A DNA stretch of 64,000 nucleotides from Nocardia abscessus (lineage in GTDB: Bacteria > Actinomycetota > Actinomycetes > Mycobacteriales > Mycobacteriaceae), in NCBI RefSeq assembly GCF_015477775.1, contig NZ_JADLQO010000018.1, forward strand, positions 1 through 64,000. The letters run 5' to 3'. The stretch's first letter is position 1. Each line of letters starts with the position of its first letter. A model generated the notes under the pieces. It was given only the letters and a program-made list of their open reading frames with translations. It did no database searches and was not told the DNA's origin. A program made the translations under genes and the position numbers. Shown here piece by piece: positions 8,584 to 15,842 of the stretch.

Positions 8584-8691
8584 TCAGACGAACGACAGGA
8601 CCAGGCTCAATGCCTGCGAGGCGACCGACAGCACATTCGAGACCAGCGATGCGCCTGCGTCGAGCAGCGACAGGATGGTGTATGGGTCCAC
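8584..8691 (-). CDS. Small hydrophobic peptide (35 residues)
   Basis: A GTG at 8691 preceded by AAAGGA opens a frame of 35 codons ending with TGA at 8584. The peptide starts MDPYTILSLLDAGASL and ends ALSLVLSFV; it is amphipathic to hydrophobic with no charge after residue 11. It lies 152 bases upstream of the Pro-rich/Gly-zipper gene on the same strand and could be the first gene of that operon. A plus-strand frame across the same bases (8576-8845) also exists, but I prefer the minus-strand reading because of its ribosome-binding site and operon context. Confidence 0.45.
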   Translation of the reverse strand: MDPYTILSLLDAGASLVSNVLSVASQALSLVLSFV

Positions 8692-9076
8692 AATTATTCC
8701 TTTACCGGAGGAGGTGCAGTTGCCCCACCATCACAGCCCGAAAACCGCTGTCGCGCCACCCTTTCGAGGGGTAAGGAATGTGCTACCACAACCATTACCC
8801 CTCCGACTACACATGGTGGCCTGCGCCGATGAGCGGAAGGGGTAACGCGAGTGTCAGTAGAGAAACTTCCCGAACGCGCGACCCGGTGTGCGGGTACGGC
8901 AAATACGCCGCGCCCGTCGCGCGGCTACCGATGGCTAATCATCGGCTATCTCACGGAGAATAATATTTGCCGAGATGATCTTCCTCTGGTAGGAACGAAT
9001 CAGCTCGGGGGAGAGAACCTTTCAACGTACCCCACGTGGAAGGAAGTACGGAAGACCGTAGTAGGAGGGGCTTTAC
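8692..9076. other. Divergent promoter region
   Basis: This gap separates the minus-strand secretion operon from the plus-strand regulator at 9077 and should hold both promoters. It contains GGGGTAA repeats (8766-8845), an A/T-rich stretch near 8955-8975 (GGAGAATAATATTTG) and a small inverted repeat TACGG/CCGTA near 9050. A GTG-started frame at 8851-9162 runs into the regulator gene and looks spurious. Confidence 0.5.
8766..8845. promoter_or_regulatory. GGGGTAA repeats forming an inverted repeat
   Basis: GAGGGGTAA at 8766-8774 is perfectly mirrored by TTACCCCTC at 8795-8803 with a 20-base spacer, and GGGGTAA recurs at 8839-8845. Its position between divergent transcription units next to an XRE-family gene suggests operator sites for one of the adjacent regulators. 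Confidence 0.45.
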
Positions 9077-9949
9077 GTGACCCGGACAACGAACCCGCAC
9101 AATCCACGACGACGACGCCGCCAGCAGGACCGCGCCAGTTCGTCTTGTTCGGAGATACCTGACCTCGGTGGCTGGGCGCGCCGGATCCGCGAGCGCCGCA
9201 AGCTCCCGCGCCCGCGCGCCGCCGATCGCCTTCACATCAGCAAGGGGATGCTCAAGAAGATCGAGAACAGTGACGCTGCGTGCTCGCCAGCGGTTTTGAA
9301 CCACCTCGTTACCGCCTACGACCTCGATCGCGCGCAGGAACGCTACACCCGCGACCTCGCCCAGCCCCCGGTCGCTCTGCCGCCGATCGCGGAACTACGC
9401 ACCCGCACCGACACCCCCGAGCACCGCGCGACACTGACCTACCTCGACCGCAGCGAGATCGCCGGCGCCTACATCGATCCGCTGTGGAATGTGGTCCTCG
9501 CCAACGAGCGGTTCACCGCGAGCTTGCCCGGCATCGAGGGATTCCGCGACAACGTCGCCTTGTGGTTTTTTCACCCCGGCTCCACCACGCCCACCGCCGA
9601 ACCCATCGTCGTGCACTGGGACAGCGCCGCCGCCTTCCTGGTCGCGACCCTGCGCGGTGCCCTCGGACGCCACCGCGACACCCCGCACGCCCTCGCCCTC
9701 TTCCACGACCTTCGCGGTGCGGCCACCTTCCGCGAGGCGTGGGACACCAGCGACGCGGTGGCCTACGGCCGCCGCCCCGAGGAACCCGTCCACCTGCGCG
9801 ACCCCATCACCGGCGAGCCGTACTCCGGACACATCCATCTCGGCTACGCCTCGAGTTCCCACGACGTCCGATTCTGCGTGTGCTACTACGAGCCCTACCA
9901 CGGACCAGGTCTGGCCGACAGTGTTAGCCGACAGGGAAGATGCCGATGA
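9077..9949 (+). CDS. XRE-family regulator with MmyB-like ligand-binding domain
   Basis: A 290-residue regulator. Residues ~30-75 form an XRE-type HTH (WARRIRERRKLPRPRAADRL, ISKGMLKKIENSD). Residues ~110-280 match the MmyB-like sensor domain in order: AGAYIDPLWNVVLANERF, ALWFFHPGS, ATLRGALGRH and the YSGHIHLGY segment near the end. This family regulates nearby genes in response to small or fatty ligands. The GTG start at 9077 follows a strong AGGAGGGG with a 6-base spacer. It is divergent from the cutinase/lipase operon, whose promoter region it may control. Confidence 0.85.
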   Translation: MTRTTNPHNPRRRRRQQDRASSSCSEIPDLGGWARRIRERRKLPRPRAADRLHISKGMLKKIENSDAACSPAVLNHLVTAYDLDRAQERYTRDLAQPPVALPPIAELRTRTDTPEHRATLTYLDRSEIAGAYIDPLWNVVLANERFTASLPGIEGFRDNVALWFFHPGSTTPTAEPIVVHWDSAAAFLVATLRGALGRHRDTPHALALFHDLRGAATFREAWDTSDAVAYGRRPEEPVHLRDPITGEPYSGHIHLGYASSSHDVRFCVCYYEPYHGPGLADSVSRQGRCR

Positions 9950-10263
9950 ACAGCAGCTCACGATGCCAACGAATCCGACCGGCATCGCCGTGCTGACGAA
10001 CGCACCGGTTGCCGCCGATAAGCGCCGTAGGGCCACAAGGCCCGCACGGTCCTGGCCTCGCGGTCCGGTCACGTGCGCACAGCCGGAGGCATCGAGAACG
10101 CCGACGCAATCGGCGTCGCCGTTGCCAACGCCCGGCTGTCCAGAGCGGCACGCTGAGCGCCTTTTCAGTAGGAATCCCGAGTGCGATCCAACAGACCCAG
10201 CAACCCGACTTTCGCCCCACACGGCACGCCCCGAATTCCCGCACCACTGAGCAGGAGTACCGA
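9950..10263 (+). other. Spacer between two MmyB-type regulators, no clear gene
   Basis: No frame here shows family features. The plus-strand frame beginning near 10009 becomes plausible only from the ATG at 10264. The stretch probably carries the promoter for the second regulator. Confidence 0.4.
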
Positions 10264-10371
10264 ATGACAAGCAGTTCCCCCACCCGCCACCACACCGCCG
10301 AGCAGGCACCTCGTCGTTCACACGCCGGGGGAAACGCGCACGCGCTACCCCCGCACAGACGGGCAAGATGA
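10264..10371 (+). CDS. Short upstream ORF (35 residues), possible leader peptide
   Basis: An ATG at 10264 preceded by CAGGAG with 6-base spacing opens a 35-codon frame ending in TGA at 10369-10371, one base before the ATG of the next regulator. The peptide is Ser/His/Arg-rich (MTSSSPTRHHTAEQ...) with no recognisable domain. The downstream regulator has no ribosome-binding site of its own, so this ORF may act by translational coupling. Confidence 0.4.
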   Translation: MTSSSPTRHHTAEQAPRRSHAGGNAHALPPHRRAR

Positions 10372-10372
10372 A

Positions 10373-11143
10373 ATGCGGAAAGCCCCGGCACTCGACGGGA
10401 TGCCCGACTTCCACGACTCGCTGGAATGGCTGCGCCACCGCCATCATCTGTCCCGCGAGTCCGCCGCCCAACATGCCGGTTTCAGCAGCTCCTACCTCCA
10501 CCGGCTCATCCGGGATCGGACCTATCCCGGCCGTCGTGTCTTCACCAAACTGGCCGACGCCTTCGACCTCGACCCTTCACAGCGACGCCACCTGCACGAA
10601 CTGTGGCAACCTTCCCGCGACCTGCCACCTGCCGAGGAACTACGCCAGCGCCTCACGGTCCTGGGCATCCAAGCCCACCTCGACCACCTCGATACCCGCG
10701 ACACCCTCGCTGTCTACCTCGATCCCCTCCGAACCGTGCTGCACGGCAACCGGATATTCCACCGCATGGTGCCCGGCCTCGCCGAGGCCGACAACTACTT
10801 CCAGTGGATGTTCTCCCCCGCCGCCCGCGAGCACATCGACAACTGGGACAACGAAGCCCGCTACACCGTCACCATCCTGCGCGGAACACTTGGTCGATAC
10901 CGCGACCTCCCCCGAGCACGAACCCTGTTCCGCAAACTGCGAACCATCCCCGAATTCCCACGCATCTGGGAATCCACACCCATGCAAGTCACCTACGACC
11001 GACCCCGCCCGACACCGATCCATGTGCGCACACCCGACACCAACGAGCCCCTCCCACTCAGCCTCGAGATCAGCGACTACCCCGACTGCCCCCACGTCCT
11101 CCTCGCCTACGGCCTCTACGACACGTCCGCCATCGCCCGCTAA
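10373..11143 (+). CDS. XRE-family regulator with MmyB-like domain (paralogue of 9077-9949)
   Basis: A 256-residue regulator. Residues ~15-65 are the HTH (LEWLRHRHHLSRESAAQHAG, SSSYLHRLIRDR), and residues ~100-250 the MmyB-like sensor (LAVYLDPLRTVLHGNRIFHR, ILRGTLGRYRDLPRAR). It matches the gene at 9077 along its whole length but at moderate similarity, so the pair is an old duplication or a co-inherited set. Start choice is uncertain: ATG 10373 is coupled to the small upstream ORF, and ATG 10400 (MPDFHDSLEW) is the alternative. It probably regulates itself or the flavoprotein/HAD genes downstream. Confidence 0.82.
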   Translation: MRKAPALDGMPDFHDSLEWLRHRHHLSRESAAQHAGFSSSYLHRLIRDRTYPGRRVFTKLADAFDLDPSQRRHLHELWQPSRDLPPAEELRQRLTVLGIQAHLDHLDTRDTLAVYLDPLRTVLHGNRIFHRMVPGLAEADNYFQWMFSPAAREHIDNWDNEARYTVTILRGTLGRYRDLPRARTLFRKLRTIPEFPRIWESTPMQVTYDRPRPTPIHVRTPDTNEPLPLSLEISDYPDCPHVLLAYGLYDTSAIAR

Positions 11144-11356
11144 CGGTGGCACCACTGGAACAAATGAGACCGATGGTTGCGTATCCGAAGGGGTCTCGCC
11201 GCGGTACCGCCCCGCCGGGAGCACGCAAGTCCGTGCAGCCCTGCCGCGAGTACCATCGGAGCGCCGCCGGGCGAGTTGGGCGACCTCGCCCGGGGCGTGT
11301 AGGCGTAGTGATGGTGTAGCCCGGCAGTGTCCTCTGCAGACTGCCATGATCGGTTC

Positions 11357-11845
11357 ATGACTGACCGAACTCGGGTGCTGTATGCGATTGTGACCGGCGC
11401 ACCGCCAGCTGACACGGTGAGTGAGCTGGTCGAACTCGCCCAGGCTGAGGGCTGGGACGTGTGCGTCGTCGCCTCGCCGAACGGTGTCCACTTTCTCGAT
11501 ATCGACGCCTTGGAGGCGCAGACCGGTCACCCGGTGCGCTGGGAGTTCGAACAGCCAGGAACCGAGGACCTCCTGCCCCCGGCCGACGCGATCATCGCAG
11601 CACCGCTGACGACGAACTCGATGGCGAAACGGTCAGCCGGTATCGGTGACAGGCTGCCGCTCGCCCTGTTGGTAGAAGCCGTCGGCGGAGGGCTGCCCGT
11701 CGTAGCGATCTCGCACGCCAAGCAGGAGCAGATGAACTTCCCCGCCGTGCGTGAGGCCCGCGAGCGACTGGCTGGCTGGGGTGTGCGGTTCGTCCTCATT
11801 ACCGAGGACGGTGAAACCGGACCGCTCCTTGGCCGCGGGCGTTGA
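11357..11845 (+). CDS. Flavoprotein-family (PPC decarboxylase-like) protein
   Basis: A 162-residue protein with the Rossmann-like pattern of the HFCD flavoprotein family (PF02441): VLYAIVTGAPPAD at the start, VCVVASPNGVHFLD, then DAIIAAPLTTNSMAK, the segment that contacts FMN in phosphopantothenoylcysteine decarboxylase relatives, and GLPVVAIS near the end. Stand-alone copies in actinomycetes often sit in small accessory clusters, and their substrates are mostly unknown. The ATG at 11357 begins the conserved region; the frame is open to 11327. It lies 55 bases before the HAD gene on the same strand and is likely co-transcribed. Confidence 0.75.
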   Translation: MTDRTRVLYAIVTGAPPADTVSELVELAQAEGWDVCVVASPNGVHFLDIDALEAQTGHPVRWEFEQPGTEDLLPPADAIIAAPLTTNSMAKRSAGIGDRLPLALLVEAVGGGLPVVAISHAKQEQMNFPAVREARERLAGWGVRFVLITEDGETGPLLGRGR

Positions 11846-11900
11846 ACGTGCCGGGTGAACCGCTGGCCGCTGCAGGGTCCGCTACCGTCTGCCAGAATCG

Positions 11901-12644
11901 ATGAACATGGCTGAGACACGGGCAGGGCTGATCATCTGGGATGTGGACGGCACGCTGATTCCGGCGGACCTGCGCTGGCTGCGGCGAGCAGTAGCCCGGA
12001 CCTACGACATCGAAGAGTCGACTGTCGTGTTTCCTGCTGCGCGGATACATGGTTACACCGACGAGTCCATCGTCGTGGACACGGCCATAGCCTCGGGCGT
12101 CGCCAGCGAGACCGCCGAAGAAGGATTCAGCCGGTACGCTGACGTGCTGATGCAGGTCATGAGGCAGGGAGAGGCTGAGCTCGCCCGCGACCAGGCAGCG
12201 TATCCGGGTGCCGTGCAAACTATCGCTAATTTGGCGGAGCACGGGTACATCCAGACGGCTCTCACCGGGAACCTCCGTGTATCGGCCGAATTCAAACTGA
12301 CCGTGGCGGGCCTGGACTCCCACCTCGACCTCGAAATCGGTGCCTTCGGCTCAGACGCGCGGGAACGCTTCGACTTGCCCGCGTTCGTCGCCGACCGGTA
12401 TCAGGCGAAGTACCGGCACCCCATTGAGCCTGCGCGGACCGTCATCATCGGCGATGCGCCGAATGATATTGCCACCGCTCGGCACGCCGGATTCGGCGTT
12501 GTTGCGGTGTCCCACCGGATCACCTCCGAGGAGCTGTGGGAACACTCGCCAGATGCGGTCGTGGACCGGCTGGATCCCGACGAGGTACTCGAAGCTATCC
12601 GTTCGGCACAGACAATCCGATCAGCCGCGAAGCTCGATCGCTAG
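11901..12644 (+). CDS. HAD-superfamily hydrolase (phosphoglycolate phosphatase-like)
   Basis: A 247-residue haloacid dehalogenase hydrolase. Motif I is DVDGTL at ~16-21, motif II TALTGN, the motif III lysine lies around YQAKYRHP, and motif IV is GDAPNDI. The helical cap between motifs I and II is of the C1 type, as in phosphoglycolate or beta-phosphoglucomutase-like enzymes. It should remove phosphate from a small metabolite using an aspartyl-phosphate intermediate. No clear ribosome-binding site precedes either ATG (11901 or 11907). Its TAG stop shares a CTAG with the stop of the convergent regulator gene. Confidence 0.85.
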   Translation: MNMAETRAGLIIWDVDGTLIPADLRWLRRAVARTYDIEESTVVFPAARIHGYTDESIVVDTAIASGVASETAEEGFSRYADVLMQVMRQGEAELARDQAAYPGAVQTIANLAEHGYIQTALTGNLRVSAEFKLTVAGLDSHLDLEIGAFGSDARERFDLPAFVADRYQAKYRHPIEPARTVIIGDAPNDIATARHAGFGVVAVSHRITSEELWEHSPDAVVDRLDPDEVLEAIRSAQTIRSAAKLDR

Positions 12645-14056
12645 GCGGAGGTTTCGCCTACTCGCTCCATCAACGCGAGGACCGGCTTCTCGTTCTGCCA
12701 AGGAGCCATCCTCTCGATTGCGCGTTGCGCACGTTCGAGTCCACGACGATTGCCCATGGTTGCCAAATCTTCGTAGGTCTCACCGAGGACCCGGCATCCC
12801 TCGTCCAGTTCTCCTGACAGCGCGTATGCGCTGGCGAGGTCGACGCGCGCTGCCAGGGCGACGTTAGGGCTGTCCATCTCGGGCGAGTCCAGCGCGGCGG
12901 TAAGGGCGGCGATAGCGCGTTTCGGTTGCCCGAGGAGGAGCTGGCAGGTGCCGACGTAGACTTGGATACGGGTGCTGTTCCAGTCGCTGAACAGGCCGGA
13001 GCGGTTGTCTTCATCGATGCTCTCTGCGGCGCGCTGTGCGCGAGTCAAGGCTTCCTCGCATTCATCCCGAAGGTCTAGCACGGCGTAAGCCTGCGCCTGC
13101 TCGGCGCCGATCCGCGCTCGCGCCGCAGATGGCAAGAAGGCAGCGAGGCCAGCTGCCTCATTCAGTACTCGGAGCCCGATGACAACGTCACCATCCGAAC
13201 TCATCAACGTCGCTGCATCCGACCGGAGATTGCTCTCGAAGATTCGCGCAATACCGCCCAACGTCTTGTCCTGGAGCTGGTCGGCAAGCTTGCGGGCGAA
13301 CGCGGCATGGGTGAGTGCCATCGACCGGTCACCGATGGCACTCCACACCCGGCTAGCCACAACGGATGTCTCGCCCAGCAGCGCCCCCGCCCGCCGTTTG
13401 ATCACATCGTCGCTCGCAGCTCGAAACAATGACGCGACAGCATCTCGGTGAGCCTCGATCGGGCCGATGAGCGCATCGGGTGCCAAACTCTGGCGCTGAC
13501 CGGCCAGCAGATCGGTCACGGTAGCGAAACTGCTGAGAGAACTTGACGCCGAGCGCGTTCGCATCAGTGCCGAAGCCTCTTCCACGTCCAACACATCGAT
13601 TGCCGTGTGATCGGCCCCGACCAGCACCGAGCTGCTGATCGGTGCGACGTCAACTGTCGATGCGGAGGAGCCATCGCCCCCGGCCAACGGAAAGTCCGTA
13701 CTCACCAACGCTGACTCGGGGGCCGTGGCCAGGTCAGCGCTGGGCACATCACTGGTGTTCGAGTCAGCCTTGCTTCTACGCGCAGCTTTCGGGTGACGTG
13801 CTCGCCAGGCGGCTTCGCCTTCGGCCACGATCTGCTCGAACCGTTCCCGGTCTTCCGGTGTGGCGCGTTGGGCGTAGGCGGTGTCCAGGATCTCTTGGGT
13901 CTGCGCGCGGAGTTTGACCGCGCTCAGCCCCGACTTCCAATTGCTGATCGTGGTGCTTTCGACGCCGAGCATCGTGGCGAACTGCCGGATCGGTTGTCGC
14001 ATCGCCTCTTGCAACACGGCAGCTTCGAAGCCGGTCCATTCCCGCGCTCGTATCAT
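12641..14056 (-). CDS. XRE-type regulator with TPR-like C-terminal region (REWTG family, copy 1)
   Basis: A 471-residue regulator. The N-terminus begins with REWTGFEAAVLQEAMRQPI and an HTH (FATMLGVESTTISNWKSGL). The C-terminal ~300 residues are helical repeats of TPR character (AQAYAVLDLRDECEEALTRA, VALAARVDLASAYALSGELD). Such actinobacterial proteins are thought to sense peptides or metabolites. The gene is the intact relative of copies at 20987, 24930 and ~27099. Two tandem 11-base repeats at 14094-14115 lie directly upstream and are shared by most copies. It is convergent with the HAD gene, overlapping by the CTAG stop. Confidence 0.82.
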   Translation of the reverse strand: MIRAREWTGFEAAVLQEAMRQPIRQFATMLGVESTTISNWKSGLSAVKLRAQTQEILDTAYAQRATPEDRERFEQIVAEGEAAWRARHPKAARRSKADSNTSDVPSADLATAPESALVSTDFPLAGGDGSSASTVDVAPISSSVLVGADHTAIDVLDVEEASALMRTRSASSSLSSFATVTDLLAGQRQSLAPDALIGPIEAHRDAVASLFRAASDDVIKRRAGALLGETSVVASRVWSAIGDRSMALTHAAFARKLADQLQDKTLGGIARIFESNLRSDAATLMSSDGDVVIGLRVLNEAAGLAAFLPSAARARIGAEQAQAYAVLDLRDECEEALTRAQRAAESIDEDNRSGLFSDWNSTRIQVYVGTCQLLLGQPKRAIAALTAALDSPEMDSPNVALAARVDLASAYALSGELDEGCRVLGETYEDLATMGNRRGLERAQRAIERMAPWQNEKPVLALMERVGETSA

Positions 14057-14093
14057 GCGGCCCCCTTATTCCCGCTCCTGAACTGGGAAATGC

Positions 14094-14115
14094 CTACGGT
14101 ACGCCTACGCTAAGC
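14094..14115. promoter_or_regulatory. Tandem 11-bp operator-like repeats upstream of REWTG regulator copy 1
   Basis: CTACGGTACGC (14094-14104) is followed directly by CTACGCTAAGC (14105-14115). The 11-base period is about one helical turn. The same arrangement occurs at 21159-21180 and 27138-27159, each time just upstream of a REWTG-family regulator gene or relic, with a shared CTGRMCTGGGMAA element beside it. Likely the binding site of this regulator family. Confidence 0.55.
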
Positions 14116-14250
14116 CAACACTGCGCGGTTCCTTCCGATACCGCTGGCGCGCCACGATTTTCACCAGGAACCCATTCCCGGGGGAGGCCGAGGCACAACC
14201 GCCCGATCCGACTTCCCTCAACGTTGGAAACGCCATCAGGGAGGCCGCGC

Positions 14251-14451
14251 ATGAACGGCAGCAACAAGCCGAACTCACTCCCGTCCGCGGCGAGGCAGGC
14301 CGAGCTGGGCGAGTCGGCCGGCGCCCTCGCCGAGACCGAGATCCCTCGCGCATTCGACTGCTCACTGTCGACCCTGGTCGGGCAGCTCGACGCGATGACG
14401 ATCGCTGGATGGGTGACCAGGGCTACTGAGCCGTCCGGGGAGTTGCGATGA
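14251..14451 (+). CDS. Small ORF over a decayed divergent HTH gene
   Basis: A 66-codon frame from ATG 14251 whose stop overlaps the next start (ATGA at 14448-14451). In another frame the bases 14205-14310 read VGNAIREAAHERQQQAEL, which looks like the start of an XRE-type HTH. The same relic is seen at 27233-27343 beside another REWTG locus. So this ORF may be a product of frameshifting in an old divergent regulator gene. The overlap with 14448 is the main support for translation. Confidence 0.3.
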   Translation: MNGSNKPNSLPSAARQAELGESAGALAETEIPRAFDCSLSTLVGQLDAMTIAGWVTRATEPSGELR

Positions 14452-14930
14452 CGCCGATCAGCACGCCGGTGCAGCCGTACACCGAGTCTCCCCACAGCCG
14501 GTCCGAGTTCTACCGCCGCATATGTTCGTTGCCGACCGTGGTCGACCCGCAAACGGGGCGGATCACGATTAAGGCTGGGTCTCTCGTCGGAGCGGTGATG
14601 ATGCCGACCGGACTGGCGCAGCAGGTCAAGAACAGCCTCGATCTGCGTGGTGTCGCTCCGCTGTCGATCATCGGCCACCCCCGCGCAGGGATGTGGACCT
14701 TCTTGGTGCGAGCCGACATGCGGCCTATCGCCGACCCTGGCGTCATCGCCCAGCTGTGGCACGCCCGGGTGGTAGTCATCCGCGACGGAGACATCGCATT
14801 GCCCTCCCCCGTCCCGGACCCACTGATGATCCGCACCTGGATCTCCCCGGCGACAGGGACTTTCCGGCCCTCCGGCGAAGTAGTGATCGAATGCGCCCGA
14901 GCATTCCTACCGAGAACGGCTCGGCGATGA
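14448..14930 (+). CDS. Conserved hypothetical protein of REWTG-regulator loci
   Basis: A 160-residue protein with no domain I recognise. It has hydrophobic core segments typical of a soluble alpha/beta fold (AGSLVGAVMMPTGLAQQV, APLSIIGHPRAGMWTFLVRA) and a Pro-rich C-terminus ending ECARAFLPRTARR. A decayed counterpart of that end (RAVIRAFLPDPTAS in one frame) is found near 27450-27500 beside a relic regulator. The gene family is therefore part of the repeated locus. It is coupled by ATGA overlaps to the ORFs on both sides. Confidence 0.65.
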   Translation: MTPISTPVQPYTESPHSRSEFYRRICSLPTVVDPQTGRITIKAGSLVGAVMMPTGLAQQVKNSLDLRGVAPLSIIGHPRAGMWTFLVRADMRPIADPGVIAQLWHARVVVIRDGDIALPSPVPDPLMIRTWISPATGTFRPSGEVVIECARAFLPRTARR

Positions 14931-15148
14931 CACCCGACAGCAAGCAGTCACCCTGCCCGGACGAACCCGACGTCCGTCTCTCGGTCCTGATTTCCAGCGT
15001 CCGAATGGAATTCGTCGCCTGTGTGACCGCCGCACTGGTGTTCGTCTGCGACGTGGCCGCCCGTCGCCCCGGAACCGTCACCGTGCAGTCCGGAACCTGC
15101 GCCGGACTGCCGCGCTTGCCCGGCGAACGCCTATACCTCCATCCCTGA
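14927..15148 (+). CDS. Small hypothetical protein (73 residues)
   Basis: A 73-residue ORF whose ATG overlaps the previous stop (ATGA), which argues for translation. It has a polar N-terminus (MTPDSKQSPCPDEPDVR) and a moderately hydrophobic middle (MEFVACVTAALVFVCDVAA) that could be a helix but is short for a membrane span with confidence. No recognised domain. Together with the 14448 gene it forms a small unit divergent from the REWTG regulator. Confidence 0.5.
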   Translation: MTPDSKQSPCPDEPDVRLSVLISSVRMEFVACVTAALVFVCDVAARRPGTVTVQSGTCAGLPRLPGERLYLHP

Positions 15149-15842
15149 CCCACGCCGTCAAGATTCCCCGACCAACCGAATGGCCTCCGAGATTTCACCC
15201 GGTCGAACTGGAGCTGAGCGCCTACGCCGCCGCCGTGGTCATTTCCCGGGATGAGGGAGTCGAACAATGACGCAACGGTTCTCGCGAATGCACCGCAGCG
15301 GATTCTCCCGAGCTCAAGTAGCAGCGATCTGCGCACTGGCCACCGGCCCGAAGACCGCCCGCCAGATCGCAGGAGGGCGCGTGGTGGGGCCCGTCCCGTC
15401 ATGCTGCGCTGGCCTGTCACCAACGCCTACGCCACAGCTACCGGCGACGCCGACAATCCGCGCGCAGAAGCGGTCGCTGGCTGACCGGCGCACGGTTGCT
15501 GTGTGTCTCGGGCGGCGTCGCAGCAAACTGCGTGGCGATCGGCAAGATCGTCGAATCCGGCCGGGAGTGCGGCGGGCGTGAGCGATGGTCGTGGAGCGGG
15601 AGGAAACCCGCCGCACCGACAGTCCCGGAACAAGCGAGTACCAGGCGTTCGCCGCACGGCTACAACGGCCGAGGCAGCATCTCGTCAGGGGAACCGCGGC
15701 CTTGTGCTGATCGCTGGCGGGGCGCGGATAGATACTGCACAACATGAGCTTGTCCACCACCGGTTTGTCGCCACCGGCACGTGGATGGATCGCGACGCGT
15801 AGATTCGCTCGATAGGCCAGTAGGGGAAGGAGACAGGGGAGG
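15149..15842 (+). other. Degenerate stretch with short ORFs
   Basis: Several short plus-strand frames replace one another here, which looks like decayed coding sequence. The best is 15267-15581 (104 codons, ATG preceded by GAGGGAG; starts MTQRFSRMHRSGFSRAQ), but it becomes Arg/Pro-rich after ~35 residues. A frame ending at ~15269 (VELELSAYAAAVVISRDEG) also looks coding-like but lacks a clear start. I recognise no family. The last ~100 bases hold the leader of the gene at 15843. Confidence 0.35.

Noticed and set aside
8576..8845. Plus-strand frame of 89 codons in the divergent promoter region
   Set aside because: No family features; it crosses the likely promoter and the small minus-strand ORF has better support.
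14224..14451. Treating this ORF as a firm gene from its first ATG
   Set aside because: Another frame over the same bases carries an HTH relic, so it is reported only as a low-confidence ORF.
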